From: Haberlea rhodopensis
Lineage: Eukaryota > Streptophyta > Magnoliopsida > Lamiales > Gesneriaceae
Assembly: GCA_907163345.1 (NCBI GenBank)
Contig: CAJQUN010001346.1
Coordinates: forward strand, 1 to 64,000
Length of the DNA: 64,000 nucleotides
Reading direction: 5' to 3'
The notes under the pieces were generated by a model. It did no database searches. It was not told the DNA's origin and worked only from the letters and a program-made list of their open reading frames with translations. Positions within the stretch are counted from its first letter, which is position 1. Each line of letters starts with the position of its first letter. Below, piece by piece: positions 1-11,229 of this stretch. A program made the position numbers and the translations under genes.

Positions 1-232
1 CAAATACATAAGATCCTATTGCATTAGAATAAGGCACATTCTTTCATAGAATCAAAGTCAAAGTCAGATTTAGGACATTGATCTTTACTCAACACAAAGT
101 GAGCAGCTAATGGCACATTAACAGGCTTAGCATCAAACATAGAGAATCTTCAAAATCTTTTCAACATAAGAAGTTTGGTTCAAGTAGATAGTTGACATCT
201 TCTTATCTCTCACAATATCCATACCTAATATT

Positions 233-649
233 CTATCCAGTAACTCCTAAGAATTTCATGTCAAATTTTTCACTTAGACATTTCTTAACATGCTCAGTTG
301 ATTTCAAACAGGGACTAGCAATTAAGATATCATCCACATAAATCAACAGGAATATAGGCACAGAAACTTTATCATTAAAATACAAGCAATGATCATAGGA
401 GCTTCTTTTAAATTTTAAGGAAAGCATGCACTCATCAAACTTCTTATTCCATTGTCTAGGGGATTGCTTTAGACCATACAAAGATTTCTTGAGCAAACAC
501 ACATTATCAGGGTTTTTAGAATCAATAAAACCTACAGGTTGCTTCATATAAATCTTTTCATCAAGGTCACCATGCAAAAAAGCAGTTTTTACATCCATTT
601 GTATAAGTTCCCAGTTAAATTGAGCAACAAGAGAAAGCATAATTCTCAC
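233..649 (-). pseudogene. Copia reverse transcriptase fragment
   Basis: A 138-residue open stretch of the RT palm. It contains the QMDVKTAFLHG block, the YGLKQSPRQW block and an intact YVDD catalytic box, then loses frame just before the LGxxxxxLG segment. Further frame-broken RT and early RNase H similarity continues leftward to position 1. Known of the family: YVDD holds the two metal-binding aspartates. This is a broken piece of the polyprotein, not a host gene. Confidence 0.85.
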
Positions 650-900
650 AGTAGTAAACTTAACAACATGAGCAAAAATTTCAGTGAAGTCTACACCTAC
701 ACTCTTTTTGAGTAAAACCTTTAGCTACAAGCCTAGCTTTGAACCTAACAGAATCATTTTCATTCTTAACCTTAAACACCATTTGCAATCAACAACGGAG
801 CAATTAACAGGTTTAGGAACAAGAATCCATGTATGATTCACAATCAAAGAATGCATTTCTTCTTTCATAGCACACAGCCAGTCATTAGCATTTTCTGATT

Positions 901-1287
901 TCAAGCTTCATTGTAGGTTTTAGGTTCACAGTTATCAATTGATTCAAACACATTGAACACATAAGAAGCAAGGTCAAAGTCACTTAACTTAGCAGGTTGT
1001 CTTATGTTTCTCCTAGCCCTATCTCTAGTCAATTGATAATCATGCAAATCTTCTTGTTCATTAGTAACCAATTCATCATGCACAACAGGTTCATGTTCAA
1101 CAACAATATCATGATTTTCAGGCATTCCATGAATTTCAGGTTCATTAACAGGCACGTTCACATGATTTTCAGCAAAGGGCATATTGTTATCATTAACAGG
1201 AAGCACACCAGTCAAATGCTCCACCTTGCTAGGAGTAGCACTGGACTCAGACTCATCAACAGGCACAGAAGGAAGCAAGCAAGGCAT
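901..1287 (-). pseudogene. Copia integrase-RT linker region
   Basis: Low-complexity acidic stretch of 128 residues (many E, N, P, V and H) located between integrase and RT. It ends in the R-R-N-I-R-Q-P type segment that precedes RT in many Copia polyproteins. Linkers of this kind are poorly conserved, so assignment rests on position. The overlapping plus-strand ORF at 997-1389 is a shadow. Confidence 0.6.
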
Positions 1288-1413
1288 TTCAGACTCATTG
1301 AAATTACATCCCTACTTATAATACTTTTAAAACCAGGTTCACTTCTTAGCCATAGTCTATATCCCTTAACTCCTCTCGGGATAACCTAGGAAGACACACT
1401 TAGTAGACCTAGT

Positions 1414-1872
1414 TCAAGGTTCAAGTTTATCACCTTTCCTATGCACAAAAGCTGAGCAACCAAACACTTTAAGATTAGAAAAATCAAGTTCTTTACCAAC
1501 GAAAACAGATTCAGGACACAAACCATTTAAAGGCACAGAAGGAGATCTATTGATCAAGTAAGCAGCTGTCACAACAGCTTCACCCCAAAACTTCTTTGAG
1601 AGGCCAGAAGATGCAAGCATACTTCTAACTTTCTCAAGGAGAGTCCTATTCATCCTCTCAGCAACACCATTTTGCTAAGGGGTATAGGGAACAGTCTTGT
1701 GCCTTTGAATCCCAGATTCATTGCACAAATTGTCAAACAAAGAATTACGGAACTCCAAGCCATTATCAGTCCTAAGTTTCTTAATCTTTTTACCAGTTTG
1801 GTTCTCAATTAAAATTTTCCAATTTTGAAACTTTTCAAAAGCATCTGATTTATTTTTCATTAGAAAACCCAT
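1414..1872 (-). pseudogene. Copia integrase fragments
   Basis: Two open stretches (1675-1872 and 1414-1653) separated by a stop and frame change. The upstream one carries the core around LRTDNGLEF, containing the second catalytic aspartate of the DDE triad. The downstream one carries the region after the catalytic glutamate (NRTLLEKVRSML, FWGEAVVTAAYLINRSPS). The short NGVAE segment between them is interrupted by a stop. It is a dead integrase. Confidence 0.8.
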
Positions 1873-2101
1873 ACTTTTCGAGAAAAGTCAAATAACATAA
1901 CAGATAAGAAATATCTATTACCACATTGTGTAGGAACACTAGAGGGACCCCACATCAGCATGCAAGTACTCTAGAATCACAGAACTCTTAGTCACATTAG
2001 GGGAAGGGGAAACCGGGAATTTAACTCTTTGTTGTTTGCCATAAACACAAGAATCACAGAAAGGCATGCAAGACAACTTGTCTTTACCAAAACAACCCTT
2101 T

Positions 2102-2607
2102 TTATTGCAAAATCTCTAGACCTTTAGCACTCATATGACCTAATCTTCTATGCCACAGATTAGTCAAGTCATCGGTCACAGAATTCACATTATCATACAC
2201 AGATTCAGTTTTGCAAACATAAATGTTTCTTTTCTTTTCAGCTTTGAAAACTACCAAAGAACCTTTTAAGATTTTCATTATACCATTTCCCCATTTACCC
2301 TCAGACCACCAGATTCTAAAGCAGCACACAGATATCAAATTATTGCACAAAGCAGGAACATGTCTTACATCCTTTAGAGTCACAGAATAACCAGAATCAA
2401 ATTTCAAGTAAACATCACCAATGCCAGCAATTTACAAAGTTTCTCATTAGCCATAGAAACTGAACCATTTTCTACTTCTTTATAATTAGAAAACAAATTT
2501 CTAAGATGTGACATGTGATAAGAGCAACCAGAATCAATTAACCATTCATTTTCACACACAGTAGATGAATGCACAGAATTCACAGAATCACATAAATCAG
2601 TCACCAT
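2102..2607 (-). pseudogene. Copia aspartic protease and pre-integrase fragments
   Basis: Residues with the WLIDSGCSYHMS pattern (2404-2607) give the Copia protease active site, in which DSG is the catalytic triplet. The next stretch (2102-2407) carries the LWHRRLGHMS pre-integrase (GAG_pre-integrs) motif. The two lie in different frames, which marks a frameshift. Confidence 0.8.
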
Positions 2608-2639
2608 AAGACATCACCCGAGTTTTCACCCGATGAAGA

Positions 2640-3290
2640 AGCATGATTCACTTGTTCATAAGATTGGTTGTTATCATGAAATTTCTGATTTTTCTTTTTA
2701 GGACAGTCTTAATAAAGTGATTAGGATCACCACAGTTAAAACACTTTCTGTTCTTGGGCATAGACTTAGACCTAGTCTTGCTTTTCCTTTGTTCTTACCA
2801 TGATTATTATCAGATTTATTATTGTTGTTATACCTATGTTGAGACTTGCCTCTAACATGCATAACTTCATCTGAATTTTGCTTACTACCTTTGTTCACTT
2901 TTAATCTAGTTCTTTACTCTTAAGGCCACTAATCCACAGTGTCAAGCGTAATATAATCTCTACCATACTTAATAGCAGATTTGACATCACTATATGTCTC
3001 AGGAATAGCATTTAAAGCACAATAGGAGTATAATCATCAATATTCTTATCTCCAGTTAACTTAATATCTTGAATCAATTTAGTAACACATCAAGATTCTC
3101 ATCAACATCTTTGTTCAAGTCAAGCTTGAATCTGAAAATTTTTTCAAGTAAAAACAATTTACTAGGCAAAGAGGTTTCATCAGTATAAAACTCTTCTAAT
3201 TTTTCCCAAAGAAGTTTAGCAGAATTAGTTTACCACCATTTTCTGAGCACGGAGTCAGATAAGTTCAAGATTATGGAAGAGTAAGCAAAT
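2640..3290 (-). pseudogene. Copia gag and CCHC zinc-knuckle remnant
   Basis: Minus-strand translation at about 2695-2760 gives a CFNCGDPNHF zinc-knuckle start that loses frame before the last cysteine. Upstream (2900-3290) scattered frames resemble the UBN2/Copia gag domain, including a W-E-K-L stretch and L-I-Q-D-I-K. No frame stays open. Gag binds element RNA and builds virus-like particles; this one cannot. Confidence 0.7.
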
Positions 3291-3418
3291 TCATCACTTA
3301 CAACCCAGAGGCCAACGCTCTGGATTTTTCCACCGAAAAGCCGAACTGGCGCAGAATCTGAACCGCCGAACAGCCGCTGCCCGAGCGTCGTTGTTCACCC
3401 ACCAGGCGCGGATAGCCG

Positions 3419-3430
3419 CTCTGATACCAC
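3419..3430 (-). other. Primer binding site (tRNA-iMet) of the first Copia element
   Basis: Directly inside the LTR, the minus strand reads TGGTATCAGAG, complementary to the 3' end of initiator methionine tRNA, the usual Copia primer. It fixes element orientation and the inner LTR edge. Confidence 0.85.
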
Positions 3431-4153
3431 TGTTAGGAGGGTATCCGCCTTGGCATCGCCATGTATACCTGCAGAACAAAGAGAAATGCAAATACAAATA
3501 CACAACAGTATACGAATATAATACTAAATCCAAAAGGATATAGATTCCGGCTCAGATCTGTTGTTCCCAAATCTACGTCACGAGAAACCACGGCAAAGAC
3601 CGAAAGGTGATAGGTAGCACCCAACACCACTCCTTCAACCGAACACTGCCCAAGGAAAGCACACAGCAATGGACAAGGGACCTCAATCTGCCACCACCCC
3701 TGGACAGAACCACTCACGCACGTCTGTGTCACAAACAAAACGCACACAACACTCACGCCACCACTGAATCCACACGGCCAGAAGCTAAAACCACAAGACC
3801 AGAAGCTAACCACACAGCCAGAAGCTAACCCACATGGCCAGCAACCACCAGCGAAGCACAGAGCTTAATACCGGACAAAGAACCCCTCGATATCTCGTAG
3901 GAAGGGGCGCACAAAACACTGGTTTAGCAAACAAAATCAGTAAAGTGAAGGAGGCGGATGAATCGGTTTTGGGGAATGGTTGGAGGCGCTGGTTTTTCGG
4001 ATTTCAGAATGAAGGAGGCAGCTTACCAACGAGAGAGAGGCGATATTTAGTCCTTAATCACAGACTTAGGTTTAGGGTTAGGGTTAAGTAAGTGATTAAG
4101 GGTTAATGGGCTTGGCTAATTTAGGCTTAACAATTTGGGCCACAAACCCAACA
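3431..4153 (-). repeat. 5' LTR of the first Copia element
   Basis: About 723 bp bounded on the minus strand by TGTTGGG and CCTAACA, the standard TG...CA ends, with the primer site immediately after. Several GC-richer ORFs here are shadows. It contains a short telomere-like run (TTTAGGG type) near 4068-4090. Confidence 0.8.
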
Positions 4154-4158
4154 AACAC

Positions 4159-4767
4159 ATATTGAAACATTTTAGTCAATCGGACGCTGCATGAACTATT
4201 TTTGTAAAAGTGGAGAGATCGACTTCCTTCGAAGAATTATGCCTGAAATTTGATATTTATCAGTGGTTGCAACTTTTTACGCTCGTTGCCTCTAGTTAAG
4301 AAGTGCAACAATTGTGATCGGACCAATAACAGTTAATTTCTGGTAGTTTTAACATGCATGCGTTCCATGTAAAATTCAAGACTTATTTAATTAATAAACA
4401 ATCAAATTATTATTGCATGCGTCGCCTTCTAGTACGACATAACCCCGTTGATTCTTGGGGTTCGCATTAGGGAAGTTTAAAATAACATTCACTCGGAAGT
4501 ATGCAAGAGCTTTTAGTACAAAGTTAAGTAATTAAATAAAACGATCAATGAAAAAGTTTGTTTCGAAGATGTGGTGGCTTACGTAACGGTGAAGCTGAAG
4601 CCATTTTAAGGAATTTACGGGAGTTAACTTTTTGATTTTAAGATTTATAAAATTATATAAAAAATGAAAATTTTATAATTTAAAACGTTATTGTTCTCTT
4701 TGATCTACTATGTGTACTTAGTCAATGCATGGGTAGGAAACTGCACAACATTTCTTCTTGAGCTAAT
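4159..4767. other. AT-rich intergenic stretch, no gene seen
   Basis: No open frame with recognisable protein, no RNA gene and no clear repeat end was seen between the Copia LTR and the fold-back element at 4768. Confidence 0.6.
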
Positions 4768-5155
4768 GGCGGATCACCCCTCTTGATTTTTGAAAATATG
4801 ATAGAATGCTCTATGTGGTTTGAAAATATGCATTTTACTTCCATTGTTTTGAAATAGGCAGGTTACCCTTCTGTGATTTGAAAATAGGCGCTTTAAACTC
4901 CCGTGGTTTTTGAATATAGTCACTTTATCCATTGTGGTTTGTGAAAGATGCAAAATTTCACTTCGTAGATACCATTTTTTACAAACCAAAAGGGGGGAAA
5001 GTCATATATTCAAAATCTCAGGAGGATAAAATGTCTATTTTCAAACCACATGTGGTAATCTGCCTATTTTTAAAATCACAATAGGATAAAATACCTATTT
5101 CAAATCATAGGATAATAATTTATCTTTTTTCAAAATCATATGAGATAATCCACCA
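4768..5155. mobile_element. Fold-back element, copy 1
   Basis: The two halves are approximate reverse complements over the whole length. Ends are near GGCGGATCACCCC and GAGATAATCCACCAC, and the body repeats units resembling GGATAAAATGCCTATTTTC in direct orientation in the right half and inverted in the left half. No coding capacity. The related copies at 5395-5745 and 37577-37934 support a dispersed non-autonomous family. Confidence 0.6.
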
Positions 5156-5394
5156 CTATATCGTTTTTCTCTCTCTCTGTTTTTGGGTGGGGTTCCCTCC
5201 CAAAAACGAAAGAGAAATATCAAATGAATGGATCAGTTCTCGCAGCGCATTAAACTTTATTATTTATTATATATAATATAATATAAAATATTTTTTGTAT
5301 ATTCAGTTCAAAGCGTTGATAATGTTGGACAGCAGTGCACGGGTACCAGATTTCATGTCCAAACGTCAAATGTTCTTTTCTCCGGGTTTTTTTA

Positions 5395-5745
5395 TAGTGA
5401 ACCAACGTTATTTTTCAAAATAGGTATTTACACTCCTATGATTTCAAAATACATTTTATCTATTTTGATTTCAAAATATCTAGTTTATCATCTTATAGTA
5501 TTCAAAACAAGCAGTTTACTTCCATATTATTTGTGAATAGGTGCAAAATATACCATCCATATATGACATGTGAGGTGGGCAGTGTGCTAGATTTTACATA
5601 CCACAAGAGGTGAAATCCACATTTACAAACCATATGAAGGTAAATTTCTATTAGCGAGATTATGACATGGGTAAAATACATATTTAGAAACCAAAGAAAG
5701 TAAAATACCTATTAACGACACTACAATGGGGTAAATTGTCACTTA
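5395..5745. mobile_element. Fold-back element, copy 2
   Basis: Same architecture and same unit (TAAAATACCTATT and its complement) as the element 240 bp to the left, more diverged. Left end near TTTTTCAAAATAGGTA, right end near GGGGTAAATTGTCAC. Boundaries are approximate. Confidence 0.5.
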
Positions 5746-6460
5746 TTATTTTCTTCTTCTGGATGAATGAGGTCACATTTATCTGATTAGCATCATAATC
5801 AAATAGGCACAAACTATTTTAGTGAGCGATAGATCATATTGTAACCTTTGTGTGAACAAAGAGCAACTTAATTTATCTTCCTTTTGTTTCTTCATCCCTT
5901 CTATTCTACCATAAGTGAAAAAAAGAAACTAAATTCATAGTCCAAATTACATAATAAAATCGACTCCTTAAATTCAGTTGTCATTGGGAAATGATCATTA
6001 TCTTATACAGAACATATTATTGATAACTACAATGACAAATCATGTGATATTTAGACATTATAGACCACTGATATAATCTATACAAAAATAATTATCAAAA
6101 ACTTTTCAAATGCACTGTTACTTTGATAAAATAGTCCATCTACCTTGGTCAATATTCAAGTTTTTTCTTGAGCAACTATTACAACTACAAGGGAAATGGA
6201 AGGCGGATAAGGCTTGAATCCGATGCCTGAAGCTTCATTATAGAGTTGGTGTCAGTTGGAAGCGCCTTCGGTCAATTTTCAACTTTTATGTCACAATTTT
6301 ATCACGAAATTTTCTTGAAGTTTCACATATAGTTCGGGATGGATATGAAATATATTTGTAAGGACCGAAGAGAAGACGAATGAGAATGTATCAATCCATC
6401 TAAAAGTGCTGTGGCCCATTATATTCAATAAACTTGAGTTAATGGTTGTGTATCGTGTTA
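5746..6460. other. AT-rich intergenic stretch, no gene seen
   Basis: No supported gene. A short stretch around 6205-6235 has a GGCTTGAATCC segment reminiscent of a tRNA B box, but no matching A box or tail was found. Confidence 0.5.
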
Positions 6461-8085
6461 CAATACTGGCTATCTGCAAGGACGCGAATATGGGGACATG
6501 TGTACTACACGACACGGACACGGACACGGGGACAACGGATTTTAAACAATTACAGGGCACGACACTTCTAGAATACGACAATAATTTTTTAATTTTTTAT
6601 ATATTCTACATATTCTTATGTTCTAATATACTAAATTCAAGAAAAAATGTAATTATCAAATATTTGAATAATAAAATTGAAAATGATGTCAAGTTGTAGA
6701 CACTTTATTCACTAATTAAAGCATAAAACAAATACCACTCAAACTACATAACCATAAAAAAAGTTATAATTTTTTAACAATTTTGTAAAAAAATTATAAT
6801 TTTTTTTAAAATATTTTTTTTAAAAAAATTTATAAAAAAAAATCATTTTCCCATGTCCATGCCGTGTCCCGCACTAAGTCACATAATCCTCCTCCTACCC
6901 CCCTTCACGCACTGGCGCTCCGGCCGCGAACTGGCGAACTGGGTGCGCGTGCGCCGCATTAAGGCACTTAAGAATTTCTAGTTCGCGCACTAAGATTTTA
7001 TAATTCGCGCACTACGAATTCCTAATTCGCGCATTAAGATTTACTAAGTCGCGCACTAAGTTACTAAGTCTTGTTAATCCTCCTTAATTCTCCGATTTTT
7101 TTTTTTTGTAATTATAAAAAAAAATTCTCTGATTTTGGGTTTAGATGAATTTTTATGGTTTCTAGGTATTTCGGGTTGGTAAGAAAATTATATTATATGA
7201 TAAATAGATAGATAATGAATCATGAAAAGAGATGATAACATATGAAAGATTAAAATATGTGATAAAAGAAAGTATGATAAATCTGTGCTTTTGTAACATT
7301 TTTGCGGAGTAAATAATAATAATTTGATATCTTAGTTTTTTGCATGAAAATTAATAGAATGAACTTTATAAATAAAACATTTATTTTACTGAGTTAATTT
7401 AAATGTTAATATTAGTCATTTCATAAGGTAATAATATAAGTCTCCGGAAATAATATGTCATTTTTAATAAATTCATACTATTACCAAACATGTTGATATA
7501 AATATGAACAATTTGCTTTCATTTTTCAATTCGTTATTTTATATCTTAAAATAAAACAAAACTTTAATACTTCATTTATTTTTCTACAATATATTTTTCG
7601 GAGAATCCTTACTAGACGAACGATCAAATACAAGATTCAAATTACGTTGTATTACTGGCTATAACATTTTTTGCAAAGCTGCAAATGTTAGATCATTCAA
7701 TAAAATCTAATTTTAATGCTTTTTTAATACTGGTAAAGCTACAAATACCAAAGTTGTTAAATACCAAAGTTGTTAAGAACTTCATATTGTAAATTTGTAA
7801 ATAATATAATAATGATGTGAGTTTGTTAAATATGATGTATATTATGTATGTTTAACTTCATTTCATCATATATATTTATTTATCTATTAATTTTTAATAG
7901 ACGCATTAAGACGCACCCGCACTCAATTTTTTTGAAAATTGACGCACTCGCGCATCCGCATCCGCATCCTCTCACGCATCGGACTTATGTGATCTAGGTC
8001 CTCCCGCCGTGTCCATGCCGTGTCCGAAACGTTTCATAATTTTTTTAAAAAACCGACACCGTGTCGCACTCGTAGGAATTCATAG
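6460..8085. mobile_element. GACACGG-ended repeat with a second element apparently nested in it
   Basis: The left part (about 6505-6540) carries repeated GACACGG and the right part (8003-8070) repeated CCGTGTCC, suggesting long imperfect inverted ends. A nearly identical 20-bp string around CCATGCCGTGTCC occurs at about 6849-6868 and 8006-8025. Between them lie inverted ends of the form TCACATAA, at 6880 and 7988, plus GCGCACTAAG and CGCATCCG repeats. The reading is an insertion into an older repeat. Boundaries and class are uncertain. Confidence 0.4.
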
Positions 8086-8773
8086 GCTCTGCTTTTTGGG
8101 CTCGGATTTGCCCAATAGCCTGCAGAATCCACACTATGCAAGTCCAATGTGACATGTTCAATGGATCGTGGCTTGACAGATTTTGACACTTGAGATATGG
8201 GTGTAGTTTAGTTGGTAGACATTGTTTGATACTTTGATTTAATTTTTGCATAAAAATAATGACCTTTGTAGTTTATATAATTTTGGAATGCCTCTCGACT
8301 TTTAATTTTATTATAATTATTAATTAAAAACTGATGTCTTCATTCCGTTTTTACAATATAACTTGTACAAGTAATTTATACTGCTCTAAAAAAGTATCCT
8401 CATAGTTAATGGATAAATTATTCAATCAATCAATCAAACATTTATTTCATTAAGTAAAGATGGTTATATGGACTTCCCAATTCATATATAAAATTTGTAA
8501 ATATTTTACGTTGGCCGGCTACCTACTGCAACCCTCATCGTTTATCCGAACTTAGGACCGTCCATAACAGAGTTATAAAATGTCCAGTCAATAAGTTTCT
8601 ATAATCGAAAGATTTTGTCAAGTATTAATATTTCATCACATCAACCAAAGTTTTAACATTTCCCCACGTACACACAATTATTGTTTTCTATATCGGATGT
8701 AAAATCGATCTACTACTTCTATACACCAGATCTTACAAACATCAACATACATACAAATATATATATATATATA
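8086..8773. other. Intergenic stretch, no gene seen
   Basis: No gene supported. Near 8212 a GTAGTTTAGTTGGTAG segment resembles a tRNA A box, but no B box follows. An AT microsatellite at about 8757-8772 abuts the Helitron end. Confidence 0.5.
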
Positions 8774-10249
8774 CTAGTTATTCTTGCACCGTGCAAGGCG
8801 CGGTGCCAGTACACAATGCATTTGTTCCGAAAACAGCAAAAAAAACTAACCCAGAAAAATAGTATCATCATAGTATGAAAATGTTTGTGGAGCCGTCTAT
8901 GCAGTTATCATCATACACATCATACACAAGACAGTAACAAAGTTGCTAGCAAAATACGACTGCTACGCAAGCGTGCATCGTACCGACAATATAAGCAAAA
9001 ACTAAAGAAAAATATTCATTTCATAATGATAATTTCGATTTGTTATTGTCGAAAGAGGATTCTGTAGTTATTGAATCTTAGTATGTTACTCTAAGCAATC
9101 ATTGAATGTATATTTGTGACCGGTTGTTAGACAGAATAGCTCATGCTCGTAATTTGCCATTAGAAATTTTAGCGGAAAAATTGATTAACAACTAATGTTT
9201 AAAGCCTTCTATTTGCATCTCATATTTCCCGTAGGAGACAATGTGTCCACAAAATTTGCTTTTGCTTATAAACATTCACTTTCTATGTTTTTGCTTATAA
9301 AAATTCACTTTCTAATTGTATTGAAGTACTATTTCCTCTAGGTTCAATCTGGGCATCAAGAAAAAATTAATTTAAACTCCTAGATCACACACTCAGTAAA
9401 GGACCATCTACATGAGCATCAAGAACAGAGCTTGGCAAAACTCGTACAAAATCCACATCAAGAAGCGACATGACTATTAAAGAAATAACAGAAATTAACA
9501 AAGCCGTATCAAAATCCACACCAAGATAGGCTAAAATCCAAAACAGAAAACAAATCCTAAGTAATGCCCAAAAATGACGTAAACAAATTGCAAAAATATT
9601 TGTTTTCCACTTCACAAAGCCAATCGATTCGCAGACAATATTCCAGCAATTACAACCAAGCAGCAAAAAACTACACAATCCTTGAATTTCGAATAAGCAA
9701 CAAAAAAATTATCGAACAAGCAATTGTGAATCAAATCATCAAACAAAATATCTGATACACAGTAGAATCATCGAGTTCCGTGAAAAAAAACCAAGAAGTT
9801 GCGCCGCTATAAATTTACACAGTTGGAAAAAACCAAGAATCTAAAAGGAAGAACAGATTAATATAAACATCGAAAGGGTAACCTAACGTCGGAAGAAACC
9901 GCAACCATTCATTATACGTAGAGGAGAATTCAGGATCAACATTTAATGCGACCCTACACCTTCACCTTCACCTTCACCATCGTCCGCCTCTTCAGTGCAC
10001 GTTCCACACAGTCAGATGCAATTGAAATGCGGGTGAGAAGTTGTTCCATGTCTAGACTTTAATGGGGGCAAATAATGGGGCACATGAACTTGCCTGGTGA
10101 CAAGAGCTTAATGGGGCCAACAAAATAAATACAAGTGGTCATTGGGGCCAAACAATTAAATACAAGCGGCCCATTTCATCATATGCACGAAGTCCATGAA
10201 AAAAAGCCATTTACTGTTCAAGCACTATGATGCTTATAATACTGTAATA
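8774..10249 (-). mobile_element. Non-autonomous Helitron, minus strand
   Basis: On the minus strand the 3' end has a GC-rich hairpin (stem GCACCG/CGGTGC at about 8785-8805), a short AT spacer and terminal CTAG at 8774-8777, with an A outside on the plus strand. This is the classic Helitron 3' end. The inferred 5' end at about 10249 reads TATTACAGTATTATAAGC, matching the 5' end of the Helitron at 40530. No Rep/helicase is present. It includes a (CTTCAC)3 run at about 9958-9978, possibly captured sequence. Confidence 0.6.
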
Positions 10250-11037
10250 ATATATATATATATATATATATTTATGTATCTTAGTCTTTACAAATACTCG
10301 ATACATATAAGTATTTTGCATATAAAACAAGTAACACGATGATTGATTTCATTTCGAGTGTTCCCAAGAATGTTACGAGAAAATGTCATTGTAGTGTCAA
10401 ATCAAAATAAAAATGGTTGGATAATATTACTCTACCACCCCTTGTATTTTTAATTACATCATTTCCCATCCACTTATATGAACTGCATACTTAATCCCGT
10501 TATATGTGAATTTACCCTCTCCAACTATATATGACAAACACACCATTAACCCCTTTATAAGTAATTGGATCAATTCCCTTTATAATTTGTACAATTCGCT
10601 AATTATACAAGAATAATTTAACTGAATATGCATATAGTTGCAGAGATTAAAGCGACGCGCAATTTCTTTTTGTTGGTCTGGTTGTTTGACCCTGGACTGA
10701 TTTTCACGGCCTTCTTCTCAGGAAGACTACTTCTTTCTGTTGGTCTAGTTGTTTGGCCCTGTTTTGGGTGGTCATCAGCGGTTCTCACAGATTAGATTTG
10801 ATGGGTCTTGGAATGCCTTCGTCCTCTACTATTCTTATGGTTTTTTTCTCCTCGTTTGCGACGTATACTCTTGTCGCTGGTGATTGTGCTTTCCACTCTC
10901 CTGCCTTGGTGGTTGCGGCTTCATCGGCTTCAGTTGATCGAGCGACAATTCGGCTTCTCTATCGTCCGGTTGTTCAACCTCTTCTCGTATTTTCCTAGCC
11001 GCCCACTGTTGGTAGCCTGATTTTGTTTTTTTTTTAA
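10250..11037. other. Intergenic stretch with a 30-bp direct repeat, no gene recognised
   Basis: A TA microsatellite flanks the Helitron (10251-10270). Two copies of a roughly 30-bp string containing GTTGGTCT(G/A)GTTGTTTG lie at about 10669 and 10737. Three overlapping small ORFs (10753-11101) have no family resemblance I recognise and conflict with one another, so none is called. Confidence 0.4.
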
Positions 11038-11219
11038 AGAGAAATAATTCTTTGATTGAAAGACTCAATATTATTCCATAATTTGTGTCAGCTTTATACA
11101 CTTTAAAATGTTTGTATTTTTGTAAAGATACCTACGGATCTTTTCTACACTATCGAGTATGGAAAACAAAATTAATTACAAGATCTTGACAAAGCAAAAT
11201 TGTGGAAATAAAATAATCA
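11038..11219 (-). repeat. Probable 3' LTR of the older Copia fragment
   Basis: Lies just after the RNase H stop on the minus strand. It starts near TGATTATTTTATTTCC and contains a segment with TTGAGTCTTTCAATCAA and AGAATTATT, the style of short Copia LTRs. The far edge is unclear because an A-run follows on the minus strand (about 11024-11036). No second copy was found to define it. Confidence 0.4.
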
Positions 11220-11229
11220 CCAAGATTGA

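Larger units (their letters stand above)
1..4153 (-). mobile_element. Decayed Tork-like Copia LTR retrotransposon, truncated by window edge
   Basis: Read on the minus strand the order is LTR (3431-4153), tRNA-Met primer site, gag, zinc knuckle, protease, integrase and reverse transcriptase. RNase H begins at the left edge and the 3' LTR lies outside the window. The order protease-integrase-RT is diagnostic of Copia. Many frameshifts and stops break the polyprotein, so it is not autonomous. The five bases after the LTR (4154-4158, AACAC) are the expected target duplication, but the partner copy is outside the window. Tork/Tnt1 lineage is inferred from the style of the RT and integrase. Confidence 0.9.

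Noticed and set aside
997..1389. Plus-strand ORF of 130 residues
   Set aside because: Lies opposite the Copia linker; composition is that of an antisense shadow and no family resemblance is seen.
4068..4090. Telomere-like TTTAGGG repeats
   Set aside because: Only about three imperfect units inside an LTR; not an interstitial telomere.
3607..4091. Two plus-strand ORFs in the first LTR
   Set aside because: They sit inside the LTR, which is GC-richer and therefore open by chance.
10753..11101. Overlapping plus and minus ORFs with Leu/Phe-rich or Lys-rich products
   Set aside because: Mutually exclusive frames, no known domain, and next to a decayed LTR.
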